DNA of 14,394 nucleotides from Thermoplasmata archaeon. Lineage in GTDB: Archaea > Thermoplasmatota > Thermoplasmata > Thermoplasmatales > Thermoplasmataceae. Every line of letters begins with the position of its first letter. Position 1 is the stretch's first letter. Where the stretch lies: contig JAKAAA010000017.1 in assembly GCA_021797295.1 (NCBI GenBank), positions 1-14,394 of the forward strand, given 5' to 3'. Under the pieces are notes generated by a model. The model saw only the letters and a list, made by a program, of their open reading frames with translations. It did not search any database and was not told the origin of the DNA. A program made the translations under genes and the position numbers. Shown here piece by piece: positions 7,353 to 13,837 of this stretch.

Positions 7353-7845
7353 AATTTGCCTTATTTATGAGGATTCATTCGGCAGAGAATTTTTTAAAAA
7401 TATTGCAAAGGATTTAAAAAGTAGAGGTTTAATTAATAAAAAAAATAGTCTGGATTTTAAGGGCCAATTAACACTCAACATAAAATTGAGACGCATTGTA
7501 TCTACAATAGTAACTAATAAAAAGCAATGCGATAAAATTGTAATAGAATATGATTGCGATGGAAATTGTGATGAAATAACAAATAAAATAAACAGTATTC
7601 TGGGGGACTGTAGAATAGATATTGTCCATATTCCAATAAAATTTGAAATAGAGGAATGGATATGTGATTCCATTGGGATTAAATATAATAGTAAAAGACG
7701 TCCGACCAAGGCATTGAAAGATTATGAAAAGAATAAAGGCAATACATACACAAAGGATAAATTACCCTCTTATTTGAACAGTCTGAATTATGAAAGGTTA
7801 AAGCAAAATGAAAGTTTCCGGGTATTTTTAAACTTAATGAAGTAA
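7345..7845 (+). CDS. Small TOPRIM-like protein, partner of the ATPase
   Basis: From ATA at 7345 the frame gives 166 residues beginning (M)VKICLIYEDSFGREFFKN. An early acidic motif (E9 in YEDSFGREFF), then IVIEYDCDGN (D70-x-D72), then IPIKFEIEEWICDSIG are arranged like TOPRIM nuclease-like domains of RloB, DUF4276 or OLD/AriB type, which need Glu and Asp-x-Asp for metal binding. The C-terminal part is basic. No ATG, GTG or TTG occurs in frame between the upstream stop (7342-7344) and TTG at 7486, and starting at that TTG would delete the first motif. GGTGAT at 7335-7340 supports initiation at ATA; a +1 frameshift at the ATPase stop is the alternative. The gene overlaps the ATPase gene by eight bases, so the two are probably co-translated. 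The exact family is uncertain. Confidence 0.6.
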   Translation: MVKICLIYEDSFGREFFKNIAKDLKSRGLINKKNSLDFKGQLTLNIKLRRIVSTIVTNKKQCDKIVIEYDCDGNCDEITNKINSILGDCRIDIVHIPIKFEIEEWICDSIGIKYNSKRRPTKALKDYEKNKGNTYTKDKLPSYLNSLNYERLKQNESFRVFLNLMK

Positions 7846-8174
7846 TACACAGGGAAAGGTAATGATACAAAGATAGATAATAATACTGTAAACAGAGTCA
7901 TCACCTATGAACTGCACCTTATGGTTGCCTATTATTAACTCCAGGGATATCACATCCTACTCCATGGGCTGCCCTGTAAATAGTGCTCTGACTACATTCA
8001 GTGATAAAGCAAGATATGTTTGAAATACTCTATCCTTGTCCCTGGCGGTATTATTAATTCCTAAAATGTACGCAAAAAATGCTTTCTTGCACTATTCTTA
8101 ATTCCGGCTGTCATCATATCAGAAAATTCTCTAATATTTATAATAGGTGGAAATACATAATCATTTGTTTTCAT
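7834..8174 (-). pseudogene. Decayed gene of unknown function
   Basis: On the minus strand an ATG at 8174 opens a frame reading MKTNDYVFPPIINIREFSDM, then MTAGIKNSARKHF. Coding sense continues in a shifted frame after a run of six T (8074-8079) as FAYILGINNTARDKDRVFQT, then YLALSLNVVRALFTGQPME. An in-frame TAG (7957-7959) follows, then DVISLELIIGNHKVQFIGDD to a stop at 7834-7836. A one-base loss in the homopolymer plus one nonsense mutation would restore a protein of about 110 residues. I recognise no family. It is convergent with, and slightly overlaps, the TOPRIM-like gene. A sequencing error could explain the homopolymer shift but not the TAG. No other gene is visible in 7846-8317. Confidence 0.5.
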
Positions 8175-8317
8175 CCGGCATCAAGCAGACCAAGAGTTAT
8201 AGCATAAATCTTTTACTTTTTACCCAGGTTTTTGCAAAACTGTTGCTCTGTTTTACTGAGTGAATGAAATAGCTATATCCCTGGCACAGTAAATGGTTTT
8301 TCATAATATTTTTCCCT

Positions 8318-9460
8318 TTAATCCTGGAAGGGTTTAGGAAATGACTTTACAGCATTGAAAACTTCTTTACGGACCATTATGTGATTCTCCGGTGCACCAC
8401 TGGATATCATTTTCCTTACATCCGTTCCACTGAATTCAATCTTATATGTGGAATCATGACCGCATGTTCCAGAAAAAGTTACAGCACTGCACATCTTACA
8501 GTAACTCACCGCATTGAACTTTAATATTTCAATACCGAGGTCATCAAATGATTCGCAGTTTTTCTGGGCATCGAATGGTCCATAGTAGTTTCCGACTCCT
8601 GCATGGTCTCTACCAATGATAAAATGTGTGGCTCCAAAATTTTTCCTCATAATTGCATGTTGCAGGGCTTCCCTTGGCCCCGCATACTGCATTTCGTAAT
8701 TCAGTGGAGACACAAATACCCTGTTCTCTGGATAATACAGACCTGTAAGCATATCGTAAGATTTGATTATCACATCATCATTGAAATCTCCACACTTCTT
8801 TTTTCCTATTACGGGATTTATAAATAAACCATCTGTTTCACTCAGTGCCTTCATATGCAAAAATTCATGTCCCCTGTGGGGTATATTTCTTGTCTGGAAG
8901 GCAGCCACAGTTTTCCACCCTGCCCTTTTGAAATGAGCCCTTGTATCAGCAGGAAACGCTGTTCTCTCATTAAATGGAAGGCTATATGGAAGTACACCCG
9001 TAATCTCTCCTGAAACGTAATGATTTCCATTTCTCAGAAATTTTTCAAATCCCGGATGTGAAATATCGTCTGTCTGAAATATTTTACGCCCTACAGAGAT
9101 AGGATCTATTGTGAACTTATTATCTACCTTAAGTACTGCAAATGGTCCGGAGGCATCCCTTAGAACAGTATCATCATTATCTCTCAGGGAGGCATAGTCC
9201 TTATCACTCACTGGAAGAAGTGCTGGCAGTGGCCATATAGTTCCATCAGGAAGTCTCTGTTCCTTAAGTATTGTTTCTATTTCCTGATCTGAATTAAATC
9301 CCTTCAATGGACTGTAAACCCCACTTGAGATGAGCCTTGAAATTATCCTGATATTCTCTGGAACGTCTATGAATTGTGAACTGGAAAACTCTGAAATTAT
9401 GCTATGTGATATTTCAGGTACTGAAACAAGGTGTCCACCATGTGGATCTGGAATTGTAAT
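8318..9460 (-). CDS. sat: Sulfate adenylyltransferase (ATP sulfurylase)
   Basis: This enzyme joins sulfate and ATP into adenylyl sulfate (APS) and PPi, the activation step of sulfate assimilation. Motifs, numbered from the chosen start, are PHGGHLV (6-12), SPLKGF (50-55), DGTIWPLP (72-79), the nucleotide-binding QTRNIPHRGHEF (189-200) with both His, GRDHAGVG (283-290), and a Cys cluster YCKMC...SGTCGH (320-335) like the zinc site of thermophilic Sat proteins. The length of about 380 residues is normal only if translation starts beside the cysH stop. There is no ATG, GTG or TTG in frame from the stop before 9473 down to TTG at 9307, which would remove about 50 conserved residues. ATT (9460) or ATA (9463), after GGGGGGTGA, is proposed. 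It is translationally coupled to cysH. Confidence 0.92.
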   Translation of the reverse strand: MTIPDPHGGHLVSVPEISHSIISEFSSSQFIDVPENIRIISRLISSGVYSPLKGFNSDQEIETILKEQRLPDGTIWPLPALLPVSDKDYASLRDNDDTVLRDASGPFAVLKVDNKFTIDPISVGRKIFQTDDISHPGFEKFLRNGNHYVSGEITGVLPYSLPFNERTAFPADTRAHFKRAGWKTVAAFQTRNIPHRGHEFLHMKALSETDGLFINPVIGKKKCGDFNDDVIIKSYDMLTGLYYPENRVFVSPLNYEMQYAGPREALQHAIMRKNFGATHFIIGRDHAGVGNYYGPFDAQKNCESFDDLGIEILKFNAVSYCKMCSAVTFSGTCGHDSTYKIEFSGTDVRKMISSGAPENHIMVRKEVFNAVKSFPKPFQD

Positions 9461-10206
9461 TATTTCACCCCCCTGTTATACTTTAATTCACCAGTAATAC
9501 CACCATGTATTCCGCATTCTTTTTTACCCGTTTCCCACCACCATCTTCCTGATCTGGAATCCTCTCCGGGTAAAATTGCCCTTGTGCATGGCAGGCATCC
9601 TATACTCGGAAAACCCTTATCATGCAGGGAATTATATGGAATTTTATTATCCCTTATATAACTCCACACATCCTCCGAGGTCCAGTCAGCAAGTGGATTA
9701 ATCTTGATGATCCAGTCCCTGTCAGGGTCTTCCATAATTTCTTCTATTCTGGATCTATCCGTGGACTGATCCCTTCTAAGGCCTGTGATCCATGCCCTCC
9801 TTTTTTTTAATTCATCGTTCAGTGGAATTACCTTTCTTATTTCGCAGCACTTTTTTCTCAGTTCAACCGACCTGTAGAAAAGATTTGGCCCATATTCTCC
9901 CGTGATTGCATTAAGTTTTGCCTGATCAGGATATAAAAATTTAATGTTTAGTTTATATTCCTGGATTGCCCTATCCATTACTTCATATGTTTCTTCGAAT
10001 AGCCTTCCTGTATCAAGAGTGATAATATCAGGAATATCTAACTTCATTTCCCTTAAACCAGAAAGCATGTGGAGTATAACCATATCCTCCGCACCAAAAC
10101 TGCATGAAAAAACTAAATCCTTTCCAAATGTATCCACTGCATGCTTTAGTGTTTCATTTGCTGTAGCTACCATCCCATGAGGCTGAAAAATATCGCTATC
10201 TACCAT
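9460..10206 (-). CDS. cysH: Adenylyl-sulfate reductase, CysH family
   Basis: A 248-residue reductase of the CysH family that reduces activated sulfate to sulfite. The adenylyl-binding part shows FSCSFGAEDMVIL (33-45) and TLDTGRLFEETY (63-74). The pair C120-C121 (LRKKCCEIRK) and C204-x2-C207 (GCLPCTR) would bind a 4Fe-4S cluster, the mark of enzymes that use APS directly rather than PAPS. The absence of an APS kinase gene beside it agrees. ECGIH (C231) is the catalytic cysteine motif near the C-terminus, and GLRRDQS is the conserved Arg loop. It is the first gene of a cysH-sat operon; its stop overlaps the sat start region. The ATG lies about 23 bases from a TATA-like element and is divergent from the ComA-like gene. 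Confidence 0.93.
   Translation of the reverse strand: MVDSDIFQPHGMVATANETLKHAVDTFGKDLVFSCSFGAEDMVILHMLSGLREMKLDIPDIITLDTGRLFEETYEVMDRAIQEYKLNIKFLYPDQAKLNAITGEYGPNLFYRSVELRKKCCEIRKVIPLNDELKKRRAWITGLRRDQSTDRSRIEEIMEDPDRDWIIKINPLADWTSEDVWSYIRDNKIPYNSLHDKGFPSIGCLPCTRAILPGEDSRSGRWWWETGKKECGIHGGITGELKYNRGVK
9465..9473 (-). promoter_or_regulatory. Shine-Dalgarno of sat, within the end of cysH
   Basis: On the minus strand GGGGGGTGA lies inside the last codons of cysH and four bases before ATT at 9460 (one base before ATA at 9463). The G6 run could also allow a -1 slip of a ribosome translating cysH into the sat frame. Confidence 0.5.
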
Positions 10207-10225
10207 ACTGTCAAATCTTAAATAG

Positions 10226-10233
10226 ATATTTAA
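10226..10233 (-). promoter_or_regulatory. TATA-like promoter of cysH-sat
   Basis: TTAAATAT on the minus strand is centred about 23 bases upstream of the cysH ATG, fitting a leaderless message. It shares a 130-bp divergent control region with the ComA-like gene. Confidence 0.45.
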
Positions 10234-10291
10234 CGTAAATCATATACATAAGTAGTGAAAGAAATATGAAAATTTTGCATATATTCATAAA

Positions 10292-10299
10292 CTTTATAT
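10292..10299 (+). promoter_or_regulatory. TATA box of the ComA-like gene
   Basis: CTTTATAT predicts a transcription start near 10320. That places the ATG at 10298 inside the promoter and supports a start at 10337. Confidence 0.5.
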
Positions 10300-10306
10300 G
10301 GGGAAA

Positions 10307-10322
10307 AATTCATATATGAATT
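10307..10322 (+). promoter_or_regulatory. Perfect 16-bp palindrome, candidate operator
   Basis: AATTCATATATGAATT is a perfect inverted repeat lying just downstream of the TATA box and covering the predicted transcription start of the ComA-winged-helix gene, an ideal place for a dimeric winged-helix repressor. A related sequence, TGCATATATTCA (10276-10287, 9 of 12 positions match the core), lies upstream of the same TATA box. The role is inferred. Confidence 0.45.
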
Positions 10323-10336
10323 GTATATGCATACAT

Positions 10337-11314
10337 ATGGCACTTTTTCTGAATGATATAATAGATGCATCGAGGCCAAAACCACATAATGATGGACAGA
10401 CTATGGTTCTGGATAGAATTTCAGGCAATCCACAGACATTTGCCAGTTCCATTTCCCAGTATATAGATGTGGCAAAGATAGGATGGGGGATACCGTTTAT
10501 ACTGGATACAGAATTCCTGGATAAATGGGTGAATGCATGGAATAACCTTGGTGTAAGTGTATCTAACGGTGGAACACTTCTGGAATACTGCATAACAAAA
10601 CGGAAGCAGGAGAAATGCCTCATAGCCCTTCACCAGCATGGCTTCAGTACATTAGAGATCAGTGAGGGGATAATTGAAATACCATGGAAGGAGAAGAAAT
10701 CCATGGCAGAACTTGCCAGATCACTGGGTATGAGGCTGCATATGGAAGTGGGTAAAAAGGATTTAAGGAATCAGTTAACACTTAACGCCACCCTGGAAAA
10801 AATAAGGATTGCAATGGACCTTGACCCCGATATGGTAATAGTTGAGGGAAGAGAACTTGGCAGAGGAGTAGAAATTTATGACGAATCTGGAAAAATAAAA
10901 TGGGACTGGGTGGATGCCATAGTCTCTGAATTCGGAATGAAAAAGATAATGTTTGAGGCCCCACAGGAGGTGCAGCAGACAGAATTAATAATAAGGCTTG
11001 GCAGGGAGATAAATTTAGGAAATGTATCCATTTCAAGTGTTGCTGCCCTTGAAACGCAGAGACAGAGCATCAGGGGAGATACATTCGGGGTTCATCCCAG
11101 GCAGCTGGATATAAAGGGTGGTCCATCACCGAGATTTGTATTTTTCATAATCAGTGCATACGGTGCAATAGACCAGGAGAGGATAATGAACCTAACAGGA
11201 CTTAACAGGCGAACAACACAGAATTCCCTTTCTACACTCATAACCCAGGGATTCATCAGGGAAACAAAGGATATAACAGACATGAGAAAGAAGCTTTATT
11301 CACTGAATGCATAA
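10337..11314 (+). CDS. ComA-like phosphosulfolactate synthase fused to a winged-helix domain
   Basis: Residues 1-255 form a ComA domain, the TIM-barrel enzyme that adds sulfite to phosphoenolpyruvate to give (2R)-phospho-3-sulfolactate. Motifs are SRPKPHNDGQTMVLD, YIDVAKIGWGIPF (42-54), NGGTLLE (77-83), LEISEGIIEIP, HMEVGKKD, VIVEGRELGRGVEIYD, IMFEAPQEVQQTELI and INLGNVSISSVAALETQR, then RGDTFGV. About 60 further residues (265-325) are not part of normal ComA (about 250-260 residues). They read as a MarR-type winged helix: AYGAIDQERIMNLTGLNRRT, then QNSLSTLITQGFI and a D-x-R-K-K-x-Y wing. Starts at 10298 and 10316 are possible but overlap the TATA box or operator; 10337 fits both promoter and family. 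In non-methanogens ComA relatives have other or unknown roles. Divergent from cysH-sat. Confidence 0.88.
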   Translation: MALFLNDIIDASRPKPHNDGQTMVLDRISGNPQTFASSISQYIDVAKIGWGIPFILDTEFLDKWVNAWNNLGVSVSNGGTLLEYCITKRKQEKCLIALHQHGFSTLEISEGIIEIPWKEKKSMAELARSLGMRLHMEVGKKDLRNQLTLNATLEKIRIAMDLDPDMVIVEGRELGRGVEIYDESGKIKWDWVDAIVSEFGMKKIMFEAPQEVQQTELIIRLGREINLGNVSISSVAALETQRQSIRGDTFGVHPRQLDIKGGPSPRFVFFIISAYGAIDQERIMNLTGLNRRTTQNSLSTLITQGFIRETKDITDMRKKLYSLNA

Positions 11315-11362
11315 ATTTAAAATTCAATTTCCGGTGTTGTTAATACACCTGATTGCGTTATT

Positions 11363-11611
11363 TCAATAGTTAAATTTAGTTCTTTCATTTCCTATTGCCT
11401 TTTTCAAAATTTTTAATTCCTTATCTATAATCCCGCTTTTGATTTCTATGGAGATATATGATAATTTATTATCTTTAGTTATTCCTATTTCAACATCGGA
11501 TTCACCATATAACCACTGAAAACTTTCTCTTTTAAAATCTACTGTTATAAAATTGTTATCCATAACCCTATGGCGATCATTTGGCGTTGGAAATTTGACG
11601 CCTATATGCAC
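11363..11611 (-). CDS. Small hypothetical protein
   Basis: An 82-residue reading frame with no recognised family. The mixed hydrophobic and charged pattern (NNFITVDFKRESFQWLYGES, then DVEIGITKDNKLSYISIEIK) looks like a folded beta-rich soluble protein, with a Lys-rich helical end. ATG at 11563 (Met17) is an alternative start; GTGCATATAGG (about 11593-11603, minus strand) may be a TATA-like site for it. One arm of a 14-bp inverted repeat lies over the N-terminal codons. It is convergent with the ComA-like gene, 48 bases apart. It could be a genuine orphan or a remnant. Confidence 0.4.
   Translation of the reverse strand: MHIGVKFPTPNDRHRVMDNNFITVDFKRESFQWLYGESDVEIGITKDNKLSYISIEIKSGIIDKELKILKKAIGNERTKFNY
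11568..11581 (+). repeat. Left arm of a 14-bp inverted repeat
   Basis: CTATGGCGATCATT is the exact reverse complement of 11744-11757. The arms enclose about 160 bases. CCATAACC also appears next to each arm (11560-11567, and 11758-11765 in the same orientation). Confidence 0.7.
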
Positions 11612-11743
11612 TGCGGACCAGCAAATTCATGGGATTTCTAATTCAAATTTACGTGTTATGTAGGCCTCATTACACTACTTCTTCAAAAAGAATCAGGAAA
11701 ATTATGAACCTCTATCAATTTTCTTGCAAAAGAAATAACGCTT

Positions 11744-11757
11744 AATGATCGCCATAG
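11744..11757 (-). repeat. Right arm of a 14-bp inverted repeat
   Basis: AATGATCGCCATAG pairs exactly with 11568-11581. This could be the end of a degraded small transposable element or a stem-forming site. Confidence 0.7.
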
Positions 11758-11791
11758 CCATAACCGCAGGGAATGTATGATAATCCATAAT

Positions 11792-11944
11792 ATGTTAACA
11801 ATGTTTTATATTTATGGATTTGCATTAATAGTAAATAGCCACTGGAATGGCAGGCATACACAACATTGGTTCATTATAAATTCAGAGATTAATAGGATTC
11901 TTATGGATGGAAGCATCAAAATGGGTTGGCTGACTCCAGCATAA
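11792..11944 (+). pseudogene. Possible C-terminal remnant of a transposase
   Basis: A 50-codon frame (MLTMFYIYGFALIVNSHWNG, then a short charged end) in an otherwise gene-free stretch (11612-12050). The aromatic-hydrophobic start followed by a polar end recalls the C-terminal helix after the catalytic Glu in IS4-type transposases, but it is short and the similarity is only a pattern impression. Nothing else coding is visible in this stretch. Confidence 0.2.
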
Positions 11945-12050
11945 TTGATGCGTGAGAGATTTGGATGAATGGAGTCGGTTCTTTTCCTGCTGAACAGGTT
12001 ATGGGCAAAAGTAAGGCAATAAAATTGCGAAAGAATCTATCCTGAAATGT

Positions 12051-13271
12051 TCAGATATCAAAATCCCCCAGAAGAATACGTCTCAGACCGTCTGACGCTT
12101 CTAACCAGTTCCTGTTTATTTCATCATCCGTGGCAAGCACCTTTAGAGTGGCGTCTTTTCTACTAACCAGAAAGTCAAGATAGATATCCATGTCACGATC
12201 CCACTCCTCTTCATCCCTTATTCCTGTTGCCTCTGCATCGCTACTATGTATTGTGCCGCATCTCGAACATTTCATGCTTGCAAGGTAAAAGAAATTCATA
12301 ACGGACTCCCTGACATTCCCGGAAGGTGGGATGATAATATTCCTGCCACCTGGAACGTTCCTGCTGGAAATGTGCTCCACCCACTCAGGTTCATCCTGCG
12401 TGCCTGTAAATGAATTGTCAAGTTTAATGAGAAAATCAGAAAGAAATTCATCAAGTACTGGATCACCCACAACAACATTCATGGAGAGTTTGTGCGAAAG
12501 AAATCTGCTCATAGAGGTGAGGGTCTCCTGATCAATACTGTCCAGGTATTCACGGGCGTTCAGAACTAATCTTCTCTTTCCAAAGATCGAGATGGGAATG
12601 CCCATAGAATAAACGTGTACCACATTTTTCCCGGTTAAATTCGAACCGATGCTATTTTTCCTATATATGGGAGGGGTTATGTCATAGATCTTGCCATGGC
12701 TTGAGTACAGCAGGAACTGGCTAACATCCGGCCAGGCACTGGCCTTCGCGGTGTCAATAATTGCCTGGACTTCACCGTACAGGATGCTTCCAAGTTCCCT
12801 TGTTTCATAATCTTCCAGGTCATAAAGCTGGCATATAGTCCACATCCTGGCTTTCCCGTTTAAACCTTTGAGGATTCTGGCAAATTCCTTCTCTTCATCG
12901 ATAGAGGTAACGAATGGTTTGTGAAGATTTTCATCTGCCTCCCCGTTTTTGAGTGCAATGATGCATGGGAAGACTCCGGATATGAAGCTTCCTTCCCCAT
13001 CAAGAAGCCACTGTTTTACTGTGTCAATCTCTTTGTGGGATAGCATCATACCGTTAGTGATAATCTTCATTATGTCCTTAACTTCAAGTTCCTGCATAAG
13101 TTCCATGCCCACCTCCCATATCTGCCTCATGAATTTTTTTTCAAGTAATATTTGCTGCCTGTACATATTATTCCTCAATTCCACATTCGTGCCAAGGGAG
13201 GTTTTCATCCTGGAATCTATTTCAGACAACTGATCCCTGACATTCTTTAAATTCTTATTCCTGTGACCCAT
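12051..13271 (-). CDS. Large orphan protein with a coiled-coil start and one CxxC
   Basis: A 406-residue protein I do not recognise. Residues 1-65 are strongly helical and charged (LKNVRDQLSEIDSRMK, then QILLEKKFMRQIWEVGMELM), suggesting a coiled coil or dimerisation arm. The middle (about 95-330) is mixed alpha/beta and globular. A single C335-x2-C338 (SMKCSRCGTIHSS) lies late, followed by an acidic stretch (RDEEEWDRDMDIYLDF). There is no signal peptide or membrane segment. The base composition is visibly richer in G+C than the ATPase cassette, which argues for an old resident gene. A TATA-like element lies about 28 bases before the ATG. It stands alone between relic DNA and the toxin-antitoxin remnant. 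Confidence 0.8.
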   Translation of the reverse strand: MGHRNKNLKNVRDQLSEIDSRMKTSLGTNVELRNNMYRQQILLEKKFMRQIWEVGMELMQELEVKDIMKIITNGMMLSHKEIDTVKQWLLDGEGSFISGVFPCIIALKNGEADENLHKPFVTSIDEEKEFARILKGLNGKARMWTICQLYDLEDYETRELGSILYGEVQAIIDTAKASAWPDVSQFLLYSSHGKIYDITPPIYRKNSIGSNLTGKNVVHVYSMGIPISIFGKRRLVLNAREYLDSIDQETLTSMSRFLSHKLSMNVVVGDPVLDEFLSDFLIKLDNSFTGTQDEPEWVEHISSRNVPGGRNIIIPPSGNVRESVMNFFYLASMKCSRCGTIHSSDAEATGIRDEEEWDRDMDIYLDFLVSRKDATLKVLATDDEINRNWLEASDGLRRILLGDFDI

Positions 13272-13293
13272 AATACTACTTTAATGGAAAACC

Positions 13294-13305
13294 GGATAAA
13301 AACCT
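13294..13305 (-). promoter_or_regulatory. TATA-like promoter of the 406-residue orphan
   Basis: GGTTTTTATCCG on the minus strand is centred about 28 bases before the ATG at 13271, consistent with a leaderless transcript. Confidence 0.4.
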
Positions 13306-13546
13306 TATTGCTTTCAGAATACCCGGATAGAAACGTTGTTCTGCCGATAAGAAACAACACAGAGACAAGACTTTCTACATTTTGACAGTGAACCGGGTTT
13401 GCCCAGGGGTTATATTCCAACGGTATCATAGGATGATTTACACTGAAGAAACACATACAAATCTTTCTATCAGATAGTAGGGACTGGGAAGAGAAAACTG
13501 TATGAAATTTCTAGCTGTTAATCTCTGCCATAGATCCGTGCTTAGA

Positions 13547-13556
13547 GTATAAATAC
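13547..13556 (+). promoter_or_regulatory. TATA box of the antitoxin gene
   Basis: GTATAAATAC predicts a transcription start near 13578, about ten bases before the ATG at 13589. Confidence 0.5.
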
Positions 13557-13559
13557 ACG

Positions 13560-13575
13560 TTATACATTTGTATAA
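13560..13575 (+). promoter_or_regulatory. Candidate autoregulatory operator
   Basis: TTATACA-TT-TGTATAA is a perfect inverted repeat with seven-base arms placed directly after the TATA box. The word GTTATACAT occurs at 13559-13567 and again at 13582-13590, overlapping the start codon. AbrB-type antitoxins commonly bind such repeats to repress their own operon; binding here is inferred. Confidence 0.4.
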
Positions 13576-13588
13576 TTGTGGGTTATAC

Positions 13589-13837
13589 ATGTTAGAAGAA
13601 AAAATGACTGTTGGACCAAAGGGACAGGTAGTAATACCAAGCCCATTAAGAAAGGCTTTTAAAATTCTGCCTGGCTCAAAAGTAGTTTTCAGGATAGAAA
13701 AAAATAAAATAATACTGGAAAGATTAGAAACAGACTCAGTAAGCACGTTCAGGGTTATAGCCAGGAAAGGAAAATCTATCAGGAAAATATTACCTCGCGA
13801 ATATGAGGCTGAAATATCTAAACGGACTGAATTATGA
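13589..13837 (+). CDS. AbrB/SpoVT-type antitoxin, VapB-like
   Basis: An 82-residue DNA-binding antitoxin with the swapped-hairpin AbrB fold at its N-terminus: MTVGPKGQVVIPSPLRKAFK, then LPGSKVVFRIEKNKIILERL. The basic C-terminal part (about 50-82) would wrap the partner toxin. Its TGA overlaps the ATG of a PIN-type toxin reading frame by the sequence ATGA, the classical vapBC coupling. The toxin is truncated, so the antitoxin may now be solitary or act on other targets. ATG at 13589 is chosen over an in-frame TTG at 13568, which lies at or before the predicted transcription start. Confidence 0.85.
   Translation: MLEEKMTVGPKGQVVIPSPLRKAFKILPGSKVVFRIEKNKIILERLETDSVSTFRVIARKGKSIRKILPREYEAEISKRTEL

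Noticed and set aside
8318..9307. Sat starting at TTG 9307
   Set aside because: This TTG encodes the Leu of the conserved PLKGF motif; about 50 conserved residues lie upstream in the same frame.
9622..10180. Plus-strand frames opposite cysH
   Set aside because: They are antisense to a fully motif-supported CysH and have no promoter or family signal.
10298..10336. Longer start for the ComA-like protein (13 extra residues)
   Set aside because: The ATG at 10298 overlaps the TATA box, and the extra residues are absent from the usual ComA start; translation from 10337 fits better.
12296..13233. Frames overlapping the 406-residue orphan on both strands
   Set aside because: The 406-codon frame with a promoter-placed ATG is far longer; the others are compositional shadows.
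13247..13746. Minus-strand frames across the antitoxin promoter and gene
   Set aside because: They run antisense through the AbrB-type gene and its TATA box and show no recognisable domain.
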